Below, piece by piece: positions 33,070 to 43,965 of a stretch of DNA of 64,000 bases. Source of the DNA: Sycobia sp. Sy_11. Taxonomy: Eukaryota > Arthropoda > Insecta > Hymenoptera > Epichrysomallidae. Within the stretch, counting starts at the first letter, position 1, and each line of letters begins with the position of its first letter. The translations under genes were made by a program, and so were the position numbers. The stretch is from NCBI GenBank assembly GCA_018907035.1, contig JACCIC010000189.1:956001-1020000 (forward strand), given 5' to 3'. The notes beneath the pieces were generated by a model. It worked only from the letters and a program-made list of their open reading frames with translations. It made no database searches and was not told the DNA's origin.

Positions 33070-34000
33070 GATAACGGGGCGAGTATTTAATACACGCGGA
33101 ATGATACGCGCAACCCCCCCGCCCCCTCCCCTACACGTTGCGCCGTGTGGTCGTCGCAGGCGCGCGCATGGTTTTATCGCCGCGATCGTCCGACCCTACC
33201 TCCACCCTACCCCCCCGCCCCCCTCCGCCACCCGCGTGTTAATTCGCGCGCTATCGCCGGGAGGAATCGCGCCGCGAGCGCAAACACATCGCAGGCGCAC
33301 CCACCCGACGGCGGCGTCGGCGGCGGCGGCAGCTCCGCGGGCCATCCCGCGCCCCGGGGGGACTCTTATCTCATTGGGACACTCGTCTAATAACTGAAAC
33401 GGGTTCTGGAACACGAATGTGACGCCGCCGTCGCCCGCCCGCGCCGCGCCGCGCCGTCGCGCTGTTCTCCGTCGCGCGTATTATATCCGCGCGCGCGCGC
33501 GTCGATGGTGGCGCGCTCTCGGCCGCTCTGCTGGTGGTAAATAGGCGGTGGCGCGCGCGAGCGGAACAGGTTTGACAAGTATGGGAAGGAGATCGGGGCG
33601 CGCATATCGGAGCCACCGGGGAGCAGCACGTGCTATGAGGCGCATTATAATCCCATCAGCGGGTTCACTTCCTTACTCCATCCCCCCCACCCCCCCACCC
33701 CCGCCTCCCCCAACCGACCATTTATTGACTCTTTCTCCACCTCCGCTCCTGCACCCGGTCTCTCTCATTTTATACTCTACATATATATACATATTTTCAA
33801 CCAACCCTCCCTTCGATTCGTCGCTTTTGTGTTTCCAACGAGCCTGCGGAAAATATATACAAACACACACGCATAAATATGCATACGGGTCTGTTATCGC
33901 ATCTTCTTATTTCGTAATATTACCTGGGCTCAACTGCTTGTATATATTATATTCGTGCTCTATGTGCACGATTACGCGATTGCAACATAATGCTCTATAA
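32981..34000. other. GC-rich island, no supported gene
   Basis: CpG-rich, especially 33070-33620, with C tracts (33114-33132, 33683-33715) and TTTATCG at 33173. Overlapping Arg/Ala/Pro-rich frames occur on both strands. Confidence 0.5.
33029..33067. repeat. (TA)n microsatellite, about 39 bp
   Basis: Pure alternation between CAACAGGTC and CGGATAACG. Confidence 0.95.
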
Positions 34001-34088
34001 TTCCTACAATTTTACCGTATACATATATATATAAGGCTATATATGCATCCATACTTTGTAACGTTACGGAAATCTTTTATACATCTCG

Positions 34089-34094
<6 letters not shown>

Positions 34095-34134
<40 letters not shown>
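34095..34134. repeat. (AT)n microsatellite, about 40 bp
   Basis: Pure alternation ending in GCATATTTTTCG. Confidence 0.95.
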
Positions 34135-34137
<3 letters not shown>

Positions 34138-34349
34138 TATTTTTCGTATTGCGCTTATACTTTAATCTTCGTAATGTACCTTTCAACTCTTCGCAGCACG
34201 ACGATACATTTCAAGTCCTACACTATATATATATGGCAGAGAATTAACGATTATCCGCAACGTAACTCTTGTACTAAGAGATTGTAAAGCATCGCTTATT
34301 ATAAAATGTATTTTAAGAACGACTTTAAGTGTTGGACTTGATATAAAAA

Positions 34350-34350
<1 letters not shown>

Positions 34351-34402
<52 letters not shown>
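34351..34402. repeat. (TA)n microsatellite, about 52 bp
   Basis: Pure alternation between TAAAAAG and ATAATCCGG. Confidence 0.95.
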
Positions 34403-34405
<3 letters not shown>

Positions 34406-35581
34406 ATCCGGACAGTGATTGAAGGAGTTAATGTCCGACGTCAGATGTATGTATATTGTAACAGTCGTATTAAAAAGGTTTATGCACATGTCATATGCGA
34501 ATTCGTATTGTGTTCATCTCAAACATCACCAATCCAATTATCAATAAAAAGTATTGTAGGTTATTACACAAATGTTAATTCCTTTATTCAAACTTAAACA
34601 AGCGGCTATTGGAATGTTCTTCGTAAAGAAAATTCAAATTCGACGCGTAACTATTGTCATTTCGTCTCTATAGCGTAAAAATCTTCTTTATTTGATGTCG
34701 GATAAATGCGTTATTTACATTGAAAAATCTGTCGGGCGAATAATTTGAATGATTAACGAAAATATATATGATTATCCATAGTGAAACTAATTTGAAACAT
34801 TTCTTATATTATTCTTGAAAATAAAAAAATGGAATATCTTATACATATGGAGAAACTTTTTGATAATAACCTAGGAAAATCAAAAATTCTTTCAGATACA
34901 ATAGCCACTGACGAAAGTAATTTTAATTAACATGACTGATTTATTCAGTATCTAAATTCTAGAAAAAAATGGAAATGAAATCCAAACTGCTTTAGAAGGT
35001 ATAAAATTGATCGCCATTCAAAATAAAAAGAATAATATAAAAACTCTATATAGTCTTCATGAATTTGCGAAAATTACTCGACATACTAGAAAGATAAAAA
35101 ATTATTAATAAGTAAGAAAGCAATTCTTGTTGTCTTATTATTATAAAAAAGGGAAAATAGCGTTTTTCACCAGTATAATGATAAAACAACCCTTATAAAG
35201 CAACGTTAAACTTTTTCTCGAAATACAATGCTGAAAATGATTTTCGAGATTGCGGAAAAAGTGAATTTTTTTTTTTAACATTTGCGTTATCGAATTCATC
35301 GCAACCCCAACTGAGTGAAATTTTCTGCGAAAAATAAATTGTCTAGCCGCGTTAAATTTATTAACAAAACCGATTTGACACGGGCTAGACTAGAATTTTG
35401 TCGGCAGCATTCCTGAAACCAAAGCATTTCGCTGTCAGCGCTTCCTTGCTAAATACAAAACCAATAACTCTCTATTTAATGCTCTTATGTACGCTAAAAG
35501 AGATATTTCATAGATCGCGAATATAGATTTCCGAACGGGCGTGGAGATGAATTTGCAAAATCCTCGAAGCGCAGAACTCAC

Positions 35582-35740
35582 CTACTGCCAATGGTCACGG
35601 CAAAATTCGTTCCGAAAACTCGCGATAAACCATTCGCCCCTGTCGGGCGAATTACAACTTTGCATTTCGTGATAGAAATCCTCTGGAAGTTTATTAGCAG
35701 TTTTTGCGTTTAGTCTCGCGTCAGCAATAATAGACTTGAG
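35582..35740 (-). other. Coding-like frame before a strong donor-like site, minus strand
   Basis: The minus-strand frame reads ARLNAKTANKLPEDFYHEMQ and continues to CRDHWQ, then TAG, and the TAG abuts a consensus-like AG|GTGAGT (ACTCAC at 35576-35581 on +). A CTACTAAT branch-like word lies upstream. A stop directly before the donor argues against a normal coding exon in this frame. Farther upstream the frame is only translated GA repeat. Confidence 0.15.
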
Positions 35741-35834
35741 TTTACAAATTAGTAGGATGAAAAATGGCCCGAGGGAAGGGCAGAAAAAAAAAGGAATAAG
35801 GTGGGCAGAGGCGAGAGAGTAAGAGAGTGAAGGA

Positions 35835-35840
<6 letters not shown>

Positions 35841-35886
<46 letters not shown>

Positions 35887-35889
35887 CGG
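35841..35889. repeat. (GA)n microsatellite
   Basis: About 37 bp of pure GA ending in CGAGAGAGACGG. Confidence 0.95.
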
Positions 35890-36202
35890 AGGGTAGAAAC
35901 ATTCAGTGAATCGCACTTGACAAAGAATCCTGACAGCCAATTTCCGAATACGTCAACTCGGCTTTTCTATAACAGTGGCAGTAGTGGAACAGGCGCGCGC
36001 GGCAGCGCAAAATTCATTTGCTTAAATATTTTTCAATATGCGTTTTACGAGTGAATAAATTCTGCAATTGCCTGGGCGAATGTCACGGGGGAGGAAAGAA
36101 AGCGCGGAACGAAATAAAAAAAAAAAACAACAAAAAAACGACCCAAAAAAAACAGTGTCTTCGGAAGCGAGAACCGCGCGTATCCCAGTGGTGCGCGGAG
36201 AA

Positions 36203-36253
36203 TCTCTCTCTCTCTCTCTCTCTCGTCCCTCTCGCACGCATTCGCTCCCGGGC

Positions 36254-36292
<39 letters not shown>
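36203..36292. repeat. (CT)n and (GA)n in inverted arrangement
   Basis: CT (36203-36223) and GA (36259-36292) are complementary over about 20 bp around a 35-bp spacer, so a transcript could fold into a stable hairpin. Confidence 0.85.
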
Positions 36293-36294
<2 letters not shown>

Positions 36295-36396
36295 CTCAAC
36301 GGCACATATTTATACACGCATACAGACACGGGCATACTGGATTCCGGTCAAAGTTCCACGCTCACTTAGCAATAATTCAGTCTGGCTGGGTTACTC

Positions 36397-36440
36397 TTAC
36401 TCTTACTCTCTCTCTCTCTCTCTCTCTTTCTTTCTCTCAC
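36397..36440. repeat. CT-rich array
   Basis: TTACTC units pass into pure CT and TTTC words. Confidence 0.85.
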
Positions 36441-36746
36441 TCCCTCTTCCTCCCCCTCCCTCTGTCTTTCTCACCGAAGCCTTATTTCTTTCGCCCGTCG
36501 CCTATAACCCGAGCCTCATCCTCACCGAGACAGCTCTACACCTTTCTCCTTCTACCCCCCTCCCACCCTCTCTACCCCATCTCACCTCCTCGTCCTCCTC
36601 CACGTCTTTCTCCTCCTCCTCCTCCGCGGATCCTCGTCGCCGATGTTTTCGCCGTTCGAGCTACCTACGTCCCCTATACGTCGGCCCCCGGTGTACGTTT
36701 GTAACGTGCCAATATCGATAAGTCAGGAGGGCCCCCTAAGCAAAAC

Positions 36747-36775
36747 AAAAAAAAAAAAAAAAAAAAAAAAAAAAA
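36747..36775. repeat. Poly(A) tract, about 29 bp
   Basis: Follows GCAAAAC and continues into A-rich purine sequence to about 36830. Confidence 0.9.
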
Positions 36776-37148
36776 CATAAGAAGAAAGAAAAACAACGGC
36801 GAAAAAAGAAAAGGACAAAAAAAATGAAGACGAAGCCGAGGGAACGAACGAGCGAAGGATCGGTTTTGCACCAATGTGTCCGCGGCGCGCGCACTACCGC
36901 GCCGCGCTTTCGATCCTTCCTTTTTTCTCTGCGCCCCCCCCCCGCCCCCCCGCCACCTAACCGTCTCCCTCTTTCTTTTCATTCCCGGCGCGCGCGCGGT
37001 TTCTTTCGCTCGGCCCCCATACGGTGTTCACTCTATTTCTTTCTCTTTCGCCGCTGCGCGCGCATCGGCTGCCGGAGATCTCGCGCCAGCTCCCGCGCGC
37101 GCGGCAATATTGTAAACAACGAGATACGATATAGAAGGAAGGAACGAC

Positions 37149-37151
<3 letters not shown>

Positions 37152-37196
<45 letters not shown>
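37152..37196. repeat. (TA)n microsatellite, about 45 bp
   Basis: Flanked by ACATG and GTATAAACACG. Confidence 0.95.
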
Positions 37197-37200
<4 letters not shown>

Positions 37201-37390
37201 AAACACGCCCCGCACCGCCGGTGCTGTTTCGCGGAGGGGTAAAAAGCTCGGGAAGAGACCTTAAGAAGTCTCGATATATATTTTTGCAATAAACCTCGCT
37301 GTTCAGGAGCGCGCGCGCAGCTTCACTTCTCCCTCCCCCCCCTTCCCCCCTCACCCCACCCACGGCCGCTTTTTCAAGCCGCACGGCTGG

Positions 37391-38570
37391 CGTTATTTAT
37401 GTTTTAATTGTGAGATTCGAATGCCGTCGAGCGAAAACATTTTCTAAGATTTACAGGTTTGCGCGAATTCGGTATACACTAACAAATATACTTGACGTCG
37501 CGCTAAATTGCCTATTTTTGCTTTGCCCATATATCGCGGGATTTACGATGATCGGCGGATTACTCTGTTGAAAATCGGAAAAGAATTAAATATATATGTG
37601 AGTACGGTGTTTATTTTTTTTTTATAGTCTCGGAATCGAAAGCTATATAAGAGATATATAAATATATGTATGGTGTGGAATTAGAAAAAATTACACTACG
37701 TAAGTCGAGTTCTATTCTGGTGGGTATCGAAATTCTCTGGTTGTAGAATAAAATCTGAATCTTAAGTTAAATCAGTTGAAATTATTACTGATAAATTTCT
37801 GAATAGTCCACTTTGATTTAGATTTACACTGGGTAAAAAGTGGACTATTGGAGAAATTACCAATCAAAATTTTACGATTTTAAAATATTGAAGTAATTAC
37901 GACTGATTCAAGTTAAGAGATTATTCTATTAATTGATTATTTATGTCACCTTCCATCTTGCTGCGCTAGAGCGACAATTATTTATTCGTAGTAAATTAGA
38001 TAATGATTGTGTTTTAAATAATTTTTTTCATAGGATTTACTTTTTCATACACATTAAAAATTTTGTTACATATTGAAAAAATTATTTTTCCACCTTTTTA
38101 ATTTTAGGGTATATATTATTCCGGCAAATGTGCATATTAAAAAGTAACAATTAGGAGATCAATTAAAATAATCATTTCTTATTGCTATTAAAAATAAATG
38201 AAATCCATTTTAATAACATATTCAAAATTGAAATGATATAATTTATTGGATTTATAGCGTTTTTACTGTGCCATTTACTGAATTATCATTAAAAATGCCC
38301 AACAAAATTCAGTTTATCATTCTTCAAATCCTTACATGTATTTTTATTTTTGTTCAATGTTTTCTCTTCAGCTCCCTTGTTTCATTCTTCTTCACCTTGC
38401 AACAAAATATTTCGTACCGCTCAAGCCTAAAAACTAATCCAAAGATTGGGCGAAAATCGCCCCGCTGCTTTACACAACTGATATTGTCCCTGATAACTTT
38501 GTTGATATTTACATATCTACACCCAGTCACCCAATTGGAATCCCACTTAATAAACGGCGTCGCGCATTAA
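37391..38570. other. AT-rich desert
   Basis: Unique AT-rich DNA. A 100-codon + frame at 38268 begins with GTG rather than ATG and is rejected. Confidence 0.6.
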
Positions 38571-38940
38571 AAAATTTACCTGTGGGACGTTTCACCGGTT
38601 TTCGAAAACGGCCGAGCAGCGATTTTCGCCGTTTCGACCTCAGCGCGTAACCCGGCGGCCGGTCGGCCGGGGGGGGGGCGAGGGCGATCGTAAAATAATT
38701 CACGAACCCGCGGCCGTCGGCGAAAGGAATTTCAAGGTGGGTCCCGAGAACGTAATACCGGGGCCGCGAGCGATCCCGCCCGAATATTTCGCGCGGACGG
38801 ATCGCGCCCCCTCGGGCGCGTCCGGGGCATTACAAAGAGCCTGATTATCGCGCCCCCGCGTCGCCAGCGGAACTTTTCGATCGCATTCCGTAGGCGCGTA
38901 AGCTCGAGGCCTATATATATATACATATATATACATATAT

Positions 38941-38989
<49 letters not shown>

Positions 38990-39250
38990 AGTACGAGCGT
39001 TCACTGAATATTTTCGTGGGCGGGACGCGTGCGCGCGGATGGACGAGCATAAGCGATGAGACGGCGGAGAGGCTGGCGCGCGTAAAAGGAGAGGACACGG
39101 CTATTGCTGCTCGAGCGGGCTGGTGTGAGTTACGCCGACGAAAATACGCGAAGGACACACGCTCGGAAAATTTACTCACGCTCGATATAGTAATGCGTTT
39201 ATCGAGGCTTTTTCATAGGCGTCTGTTAAATACGACACGTCTGCAGTGAA
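38571..39250. other. GC-rich island, no supported gene
   Basis: CpG-rich from about 38620 to 38900 and 39010 to 39130, with a G9 run near 38670 and TTTATCG at 39198. Confidence 0.5.
38911..38986. repeat. (TA)n array with CATA interruptions
   Basis: About 75 bp, with interruptions in the first half and pure AT in the second. Confidence 0.95.
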
Positions 39251-39400
39251 AATGGGCTAAATAATGAATATTTACATTTCTACGAAATCAAATAGACTCT
39301 AATCTAAATTTAATATATCCCTTGCAAGAAAGTACCAGACGAGTTTTTAAAAGTATATATATATATGCAAAATCGTCTTGTATTCTTCATTGGTCGATGA

Positions 39401-39493
39401 CCCGAAGACGACCATGGCGTGCAGATTAAACTAAGGATCCTATACTTTTACGGGGACGTGCAGAAGCTGATTATCCCAGTGGACAGTACGACA
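39401..39493 (+). other. Short coding-like frame (unidentified)
   Basis: A 31-codon + frame between TGA and TAA reads PEDDHGVQIKLRILYFYGDV and continues to IPVDSTT. It sits in a GC-richer patch with AG before it (CCGAAG, GTGCAG) but no convincing donor. Confidence 0.15.
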
Positions 39494-39770
39494 TAATAAT
39501 AATAAGAATATACGTAAGAATCAAAGAAATTTCTATTAGCCCCATGAAGGTGCCGTGACTTTTTCCAGAACGCGCCGCTCGTAAATGCGATTGCGAGCCC
39601 ACCGTCTGCGTGTGAAAATAATTACAATCGGCTTACACGCGGCTCTTTAATCCATAAAATTACGCAACAATTTTTCCGATCCCACAGTTAATACAGAGCG
39701 AGACAAGTCATACGGCCCGATTTTTCCGAGCCCCCTCCCGCCACGTCGACGCGAGCGCCTCGGCAACCGA

Positions 39771-39786
39771 ATTAGATCGATCTAAT
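39771..39786. promoter_or_regulatory. Perfect 16-bp palindrome ATTAGATCGATCTAAT
   Basis: Two ATTA/TAAT homeodomain cores face each other around GATCGATC, with a further TAATGATT overlapping on the right. Confidence 0.35.
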
Positions 39787-40168
39787 GATTCAGCAAACTT
39801 GTCCGAATTTTCAGCCAATCCCCGAGCGCTTTCGTTTCTGCGCGCGCGCGCACTTTATCTCTTCCAGTACATCTCGCAACGAGTATATTATGAGATTTAA
39901 TGGGGATCTGACAGTTTGTGAACAGCGCCTGTATAAGCGCCTGCCAGCGATGAAAAAGTAAGATCAGATGGCGGCGCACGACGATACGCTCAAGGAGGGA
40001 ATGGATTTTTCTTCTTCTTCATCTTCGAAATTATGCACGTGTATTGTATGGCATTGTTGCGCAAAAGTTATTCGTTAATATAGGAAATGATCATTGATAA
40101 TATCAGATTGACTCGAATATGCCAAGAGTTTAATATTTTAATTTTATAAAAATATTCTACTGCATTTA

Positions 40169-40221
40169 TGTGTGTGTGTGCATGTGTGTGTATGTGTATG
40201 TGTATGTGTGTGTGTGTGTGT
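40169..40221. repeat. (TG)n with CATG and TATG interruptions
   Basis: About 53 bp of TG-based repeat ending in TATATAAAC. Confidence 0.9.
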
Positions 40222-40568
40222 ATATAAACTAGGAAAAAATGTATAATGACGATGTTACCAATGCTAAGAAGTAAGAAACGATGCCAGATAGATGCTGCGT
40301 TGGAGCAGCGTCAATCTGACCGCGTACAAAAGAAGAAGGGCACGCGAGCTCCCGGATTTGGGAGAAACAGTTCCGCTTACGTCTTCGCAAGCTGGCATAT
40401 AATATGTTCAATAATATGTACTACATTAGCAAAGCGACATCGGAAATGGAACGTGGGATCGGTAATTCGTCGCGTTACGTACCAATGTCGATCTGTGTTT
40501 TATATTTTTATTTGAACAATCGCACTCATTCACGGCACATCGATCAAAAACTGTGTATACCTTCAAGA

Positions 40569-40591
40569 CACACACACACACACACACACAC
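40569..40591. repeat. (CA)n microsatellite
   Basis: About 23 bp of pure CA. Confidence 0.9.
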
Positions 40592-40965
40592 CAATATGCT
40601 TTTATTAGCATATAGTCGTATCGATCGTTAGTCCGGATTAGCCGTGGAGGTGGCCAGCCACGGGGGAGAGGGCAATACGTACCCAGGGAAAAATGCACAC
40701 ACCGCGAATGGATGAGAAAAGGATGCGGAGAAGTTCGACGGCGAGATATACGAAGCTTCTCTCGCCCATATGTATATATATATATATATGCGTCCCGACA
40801 ACCTGTGCGTCTCTCGCGCGGTTATAAACGACGATACTCGCGAGCGAGGAGAAGAAAAGGGCCGAGGGCCCAGAGACAGAGAGGTTGCTGCGGAGAGGGG
40901 GCGGAGGAGATGCTCCGCGGAGCAATAATATCCGTGCGCGCTAAAACGCCCACGCGTTTGACGGG

Positions 40966-40969
<4 letters not shown>

Positions 40970-40997
<28 letters not shown>

Positions 40998-41008
40998 TGA
41001 GAGAGAGG
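40970..41008. repeat. (GA)n microsatellite
   Basis: About 27 bp of pure GA with a GTGA break. Confidence 0.9.
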
Positions 41009-41141
41009 TAGAGCTACGGCGCTCTTTACGGCGATCGAGAGGCATGAAGCATGCAACACGCGGGTACAACGGCCGGACGCCCGTAAGTCGCGCAAGGGCG
41101 CGTAAACCAATCGCCGCGGACGAGCCGCGCACGAAGTCAGC

Positions 41142-41182
41142 GAGGGAGAGAGAGAGAGAGAGAGAGAGTGAGTGAGAGAAGG
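41142..41182. repeat. (GA)n microsatellite
   Basis: GA alternation broken by GTGAGTGA. Confidence 0.9.
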
Positions 41183-41265
41183 AGGTGGGGAAGAATTCGC
41201 GAGAGCCTGGGCGATATAACGAATGGGTCAGCTTGAATTTTAATGTGTATATTGTATACATGTAA

Positions 41266-41372
<107 letters not shown>

Positions 41373-41587
41373 GACGGATCGTTGGCGCACGAATGGGAGC
41401 GCGTTTGACATTGCGCGGGGCTTTGAAATTATATTGTCGGGGGAAGTTATCGAGCGAAACTTACGGTCGGAAGTTTCGCATATTGGCTTTTAGCGCTCCT
41501 CGATCATTGGGCATTTTACAATTTTCTTAAACGGCGCGTAGGCGCTTGTATATGGGCGTCGCGAGGCGTTCCTCGAATAATACCTAA

Positions 41588-41589
<2 letters not shown>

Positions 41590-41645
<56 letters not shown>
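41590..41645. repeat. (TA)n microsatellite, about 56 bp
   Basis: Marks the border between the GC island and the AT desert to its right. Confidence 0.95.
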
Positions 41646-41648
<3 letters not shown>

Positions 41649-42150
41649 TAATATAGGAAGGTGATAAAACATACAGCAATATTTCTGGAAAAAAGTAAAC
41701 GATAAACTATTATGCTTTAATAAACGTGGTCGTGCAAATTATAGTTATAATATTATCTAGCAGAAGAAATGCATGAGTTGTATCATACACGTTTCAAGAT
41801 TGTTTTTGAATAACATACATAAAACAATATAAATAACTTAATTTTAAAATATAAACTGTCATGTATAAATATATCTATATATATATAAACGAGATTCGGG
41901 AGTTATCAATCATTAAAATGCTCTGAGCTTAGACATCTAAAGAAAGCTCCTGTGATTTTGTATAGTTTATTGTAAATAACAATCAAAAGGCATTATTATA
42001 ATTACACAATATATTAAACAATAAATATATGGGTGAGGGTATTATTAAGAGGGATTTGCAGGAAGTCCATACAAATTACATAAACTTTTACAACTACATT
42101 TTTAACTAGAATTGCCCCACAAACTTATCTGCTACAACTATGTTTTTTAA

Positions 42151-42154
<4 letters not shown>

Positions 42155-42190
<36 letters not shown>
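42155..42190. repeat. (TA)n microsatellite, about 36 bp
   Basis: Pure alternation between AATATT and CACTGATAGC. Confidence 0.95.
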
Positions 42191-42193
<3 letters not shown>

Positions 42194-42323
42194 TGATAGC
42201 TATTTATTAATGCTATAGATTTACTCCCACGTCGATGTAAATATATAATTTCATCCAACCGATTAATGCACAGGTTACCTCGTTTAATATATACACTTTA
42301 AGCTCTTGTGCAACTTCCTATAC

Positions 42324-42324
<1 letters not shown>

Positions 42325-42369
<45 letters not shown>
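42325..42369. repeat. (TA)n microsatellite, about 45 bp
   Basis: Pure alternation between TATACG and TTATATATACG. Confidence 0.95.
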
Positions 42370-42377
<8 letters not shown>

Positions 42378-42400
42378 CGAATATAATGTACCTCTCGCAC

Positions 42401-42639
42401 AATGCACTATCCGATCGAGCTTATCGTTGGCTCTACTTGTGCTCGCGCATAAAGCAAGACTAATATGCGAGCAGGTGAATGCGTGCGCGCGGTGTGCGCT
42501 CTTACTTCGCATTCTTTCATCAGCGGGCATTAAAATATTAAATTATCCATATACGGATCAAAGACTTTCCTGGTCTGGCGCTTGGAAAATTAAAATGACA
42601 CGCGTGCGTATGTGCATATACATATTTCCATGCATATAC

Positions 42640-42695
<56 letters not shown>

Positions 42696-43130
42696 CTCGC
42701 GAGTCTCTGTGCGGAGAAAATGGAGGGGGAGAGAGAGAAAGAGAGATGCCTATCGCTCTCCCCTAGAGCATTAATTCGATATCCTGTACAAGCTTGTGTA
42801 TAATACGCGAGGCGCACGGCTCGTTTCACAATGACTCTTTTTTTCCACCTGCAGCGCAGGCTTCGCCCGCATGATCCTCGGCAGGCTCCTTGACGCATTT
42901 TAACGGCGAGGCACTTCGCGACGGTTATTTCCCAGCCGCGTTATGAATTTATCTACCGCCGGTATTTTACGTATATATATATATATATATATAGCATCAC
43001 ATGGTATGGCGGACCGTTTCTATATGCATGTACGAATACATATATGGAGTTGATGCAGCATGCAGCCGGTGCACAACGCCTGAGAGTCGCCTTGTGTAAT
43101 CCAATAACATTGCGTTCGAGTCTGATGGAA
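42401..43130. other. Moderately GC-rich sequence, no supported gene
   Basis: A good acceptor-like tract (TTTTTTTCCACCTGCAG, about 42839-42855) is followed by only 16 codons to a stop, without a donor. Confidence 0.45.
42645..42692. repeat. (TA)n microsatellite, about 48 bp
   Basis: Preceded by CATATACATATG, followed by ATTCTCGCG. Confidence 0.95.
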
Positions 43131-43640
43131 ATATGGTAGTGAGAAAAAGAATGAAGTTGGCCCCTTCTTCCTTTGCATTAGTATAAACATACAGTAAACA
43201 GCTCTCTAACTGTATTTTCTGCCAAATCGAATTAACTTTTTTTTTGTTGTAATAAGGTCATTAACTTTTAAAAAATATGAAATTGTATTTTCAGTTACTT
43301 TCGATAGAAGTCCAAATTACGTTCCTTTAATTTTTCAGCAATACCTGTTTCAAATCAAATCAAATTTTTATTTGCATTCTATTAAACTGCATTACATTAC
43401 AAGTAACATAAACTGTAATATATTATATTTATAATATAATGTAAAAGACGTACAATTCCGCTAAGTCTCCAAAAATATTCGAAGTATCCACTTATGGGGC
43501 CAAAGATTGTCATTATAGGTACGGAACGAAACAACAGTAGGTAGGAACAGGGGTAATGCTACTTTCAATTTTTGTTATAGAACTTTTGGAATTTACGCTA
43601 TGATACTTTACGTAGACTGGACCTATCTACGCATTTATGC
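43131..43640. other. AT-rich DNA upstream of the RT remnant
   Basis: May contain older pieces of the same retrotransposon, but no motif could be fixed. Confidence 0.4.
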
Positions 43641-43965
43641 CTTCTCATCTACGCCGATGCGCTCTGATAGACACAACGAACATTCAGGTTTAACTGGACC
43701 AAGTTGTCAAGCATTTCTTCGAATGTACGTTGGAAGAAGGACTGCAGCTTACGCTGTAAAAAACTGAATTATCATTGTTAACTTGACGATTGATTGATAC
43801 GGTATGGTTCCACTGTTCACCAGAATGGGCCGAACTGAAGTCGGGCAACGGATTCATTAACTCGGGGTCACGTAGCGTATCAAACTAAGTATAAAGCATT
43901 ACAAAGTACAGGGGCTGCGAAAAGACTAATGGTCAATATACCGTTGATTCTGAATACAGATACAG
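43641..43965 (+). pseudogene. Fossil non-LTR retrotransposon reverse transcriptase
   Basis: LLIYAD (43641-43658) is followed after a one-base loss by ALIDTTNIQV, so the catalytic YADD box is present but its second Asp codon is broken. The same frame continues through DQVVKHFFECTLEEGLQLTL, a stop, then KTELSLLT. This fits the LINE RT order YxDD, helix, then (Q)KTE. Near 43900 another frame gives GAAKRLMVNIPLI, as in the thumb region. Stops and frame changes show it is inactive. The Y.DD to KTE spacing is that of jockey/I/R1-like LINEs (family knowledge). The clade is not resolved. Confidence 0.55.

Larger units (their letters stand above)
34001..35575. other. AT-rich desert
   Basis: Apart from TA arrays it is unique AT-rich sequence. 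No element was recognised. Confidence 0.6.
35890..37390. other. Island with purine/pyrimidine arrays, no supported gene
   Basis: Contains GA, CT and A tracts, a TATCGATA word at 36713-36720 and CpG-rich DNA at 36880-37110. Frames up to 228 codons are translated repeats. Confidence 0.5.
39494..40640. other. Mixed sequence, no supported gene
   Basis: Includes a 16-bp palindrome (39771-39786), a CTCF-like word CAGATGGCGG near 39965 and TG arrays. Confidence 0.5.
41646..42400. other. AT-rich desert
   Basis: Unique AT-rich sequence with two TA arrays. No gene was seen. Confidence 0.6.

Noticed and set aside
36018..36704. 228-codon + strand frame
   Set aside because: It consists of translated A, CT and GA tracts. 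The content is compositional.
38268..38570. 100-codon frame with hydrophobic segments
   Set aside because: It begins with GTG rather than ATG, is AT-composition driven and has no recognisable domain.
42839..42900. Strong acceptor-like tract ending in CACCTGCAG
   Set aside because: All following frames are short and no donor-like GT follows before the stop.
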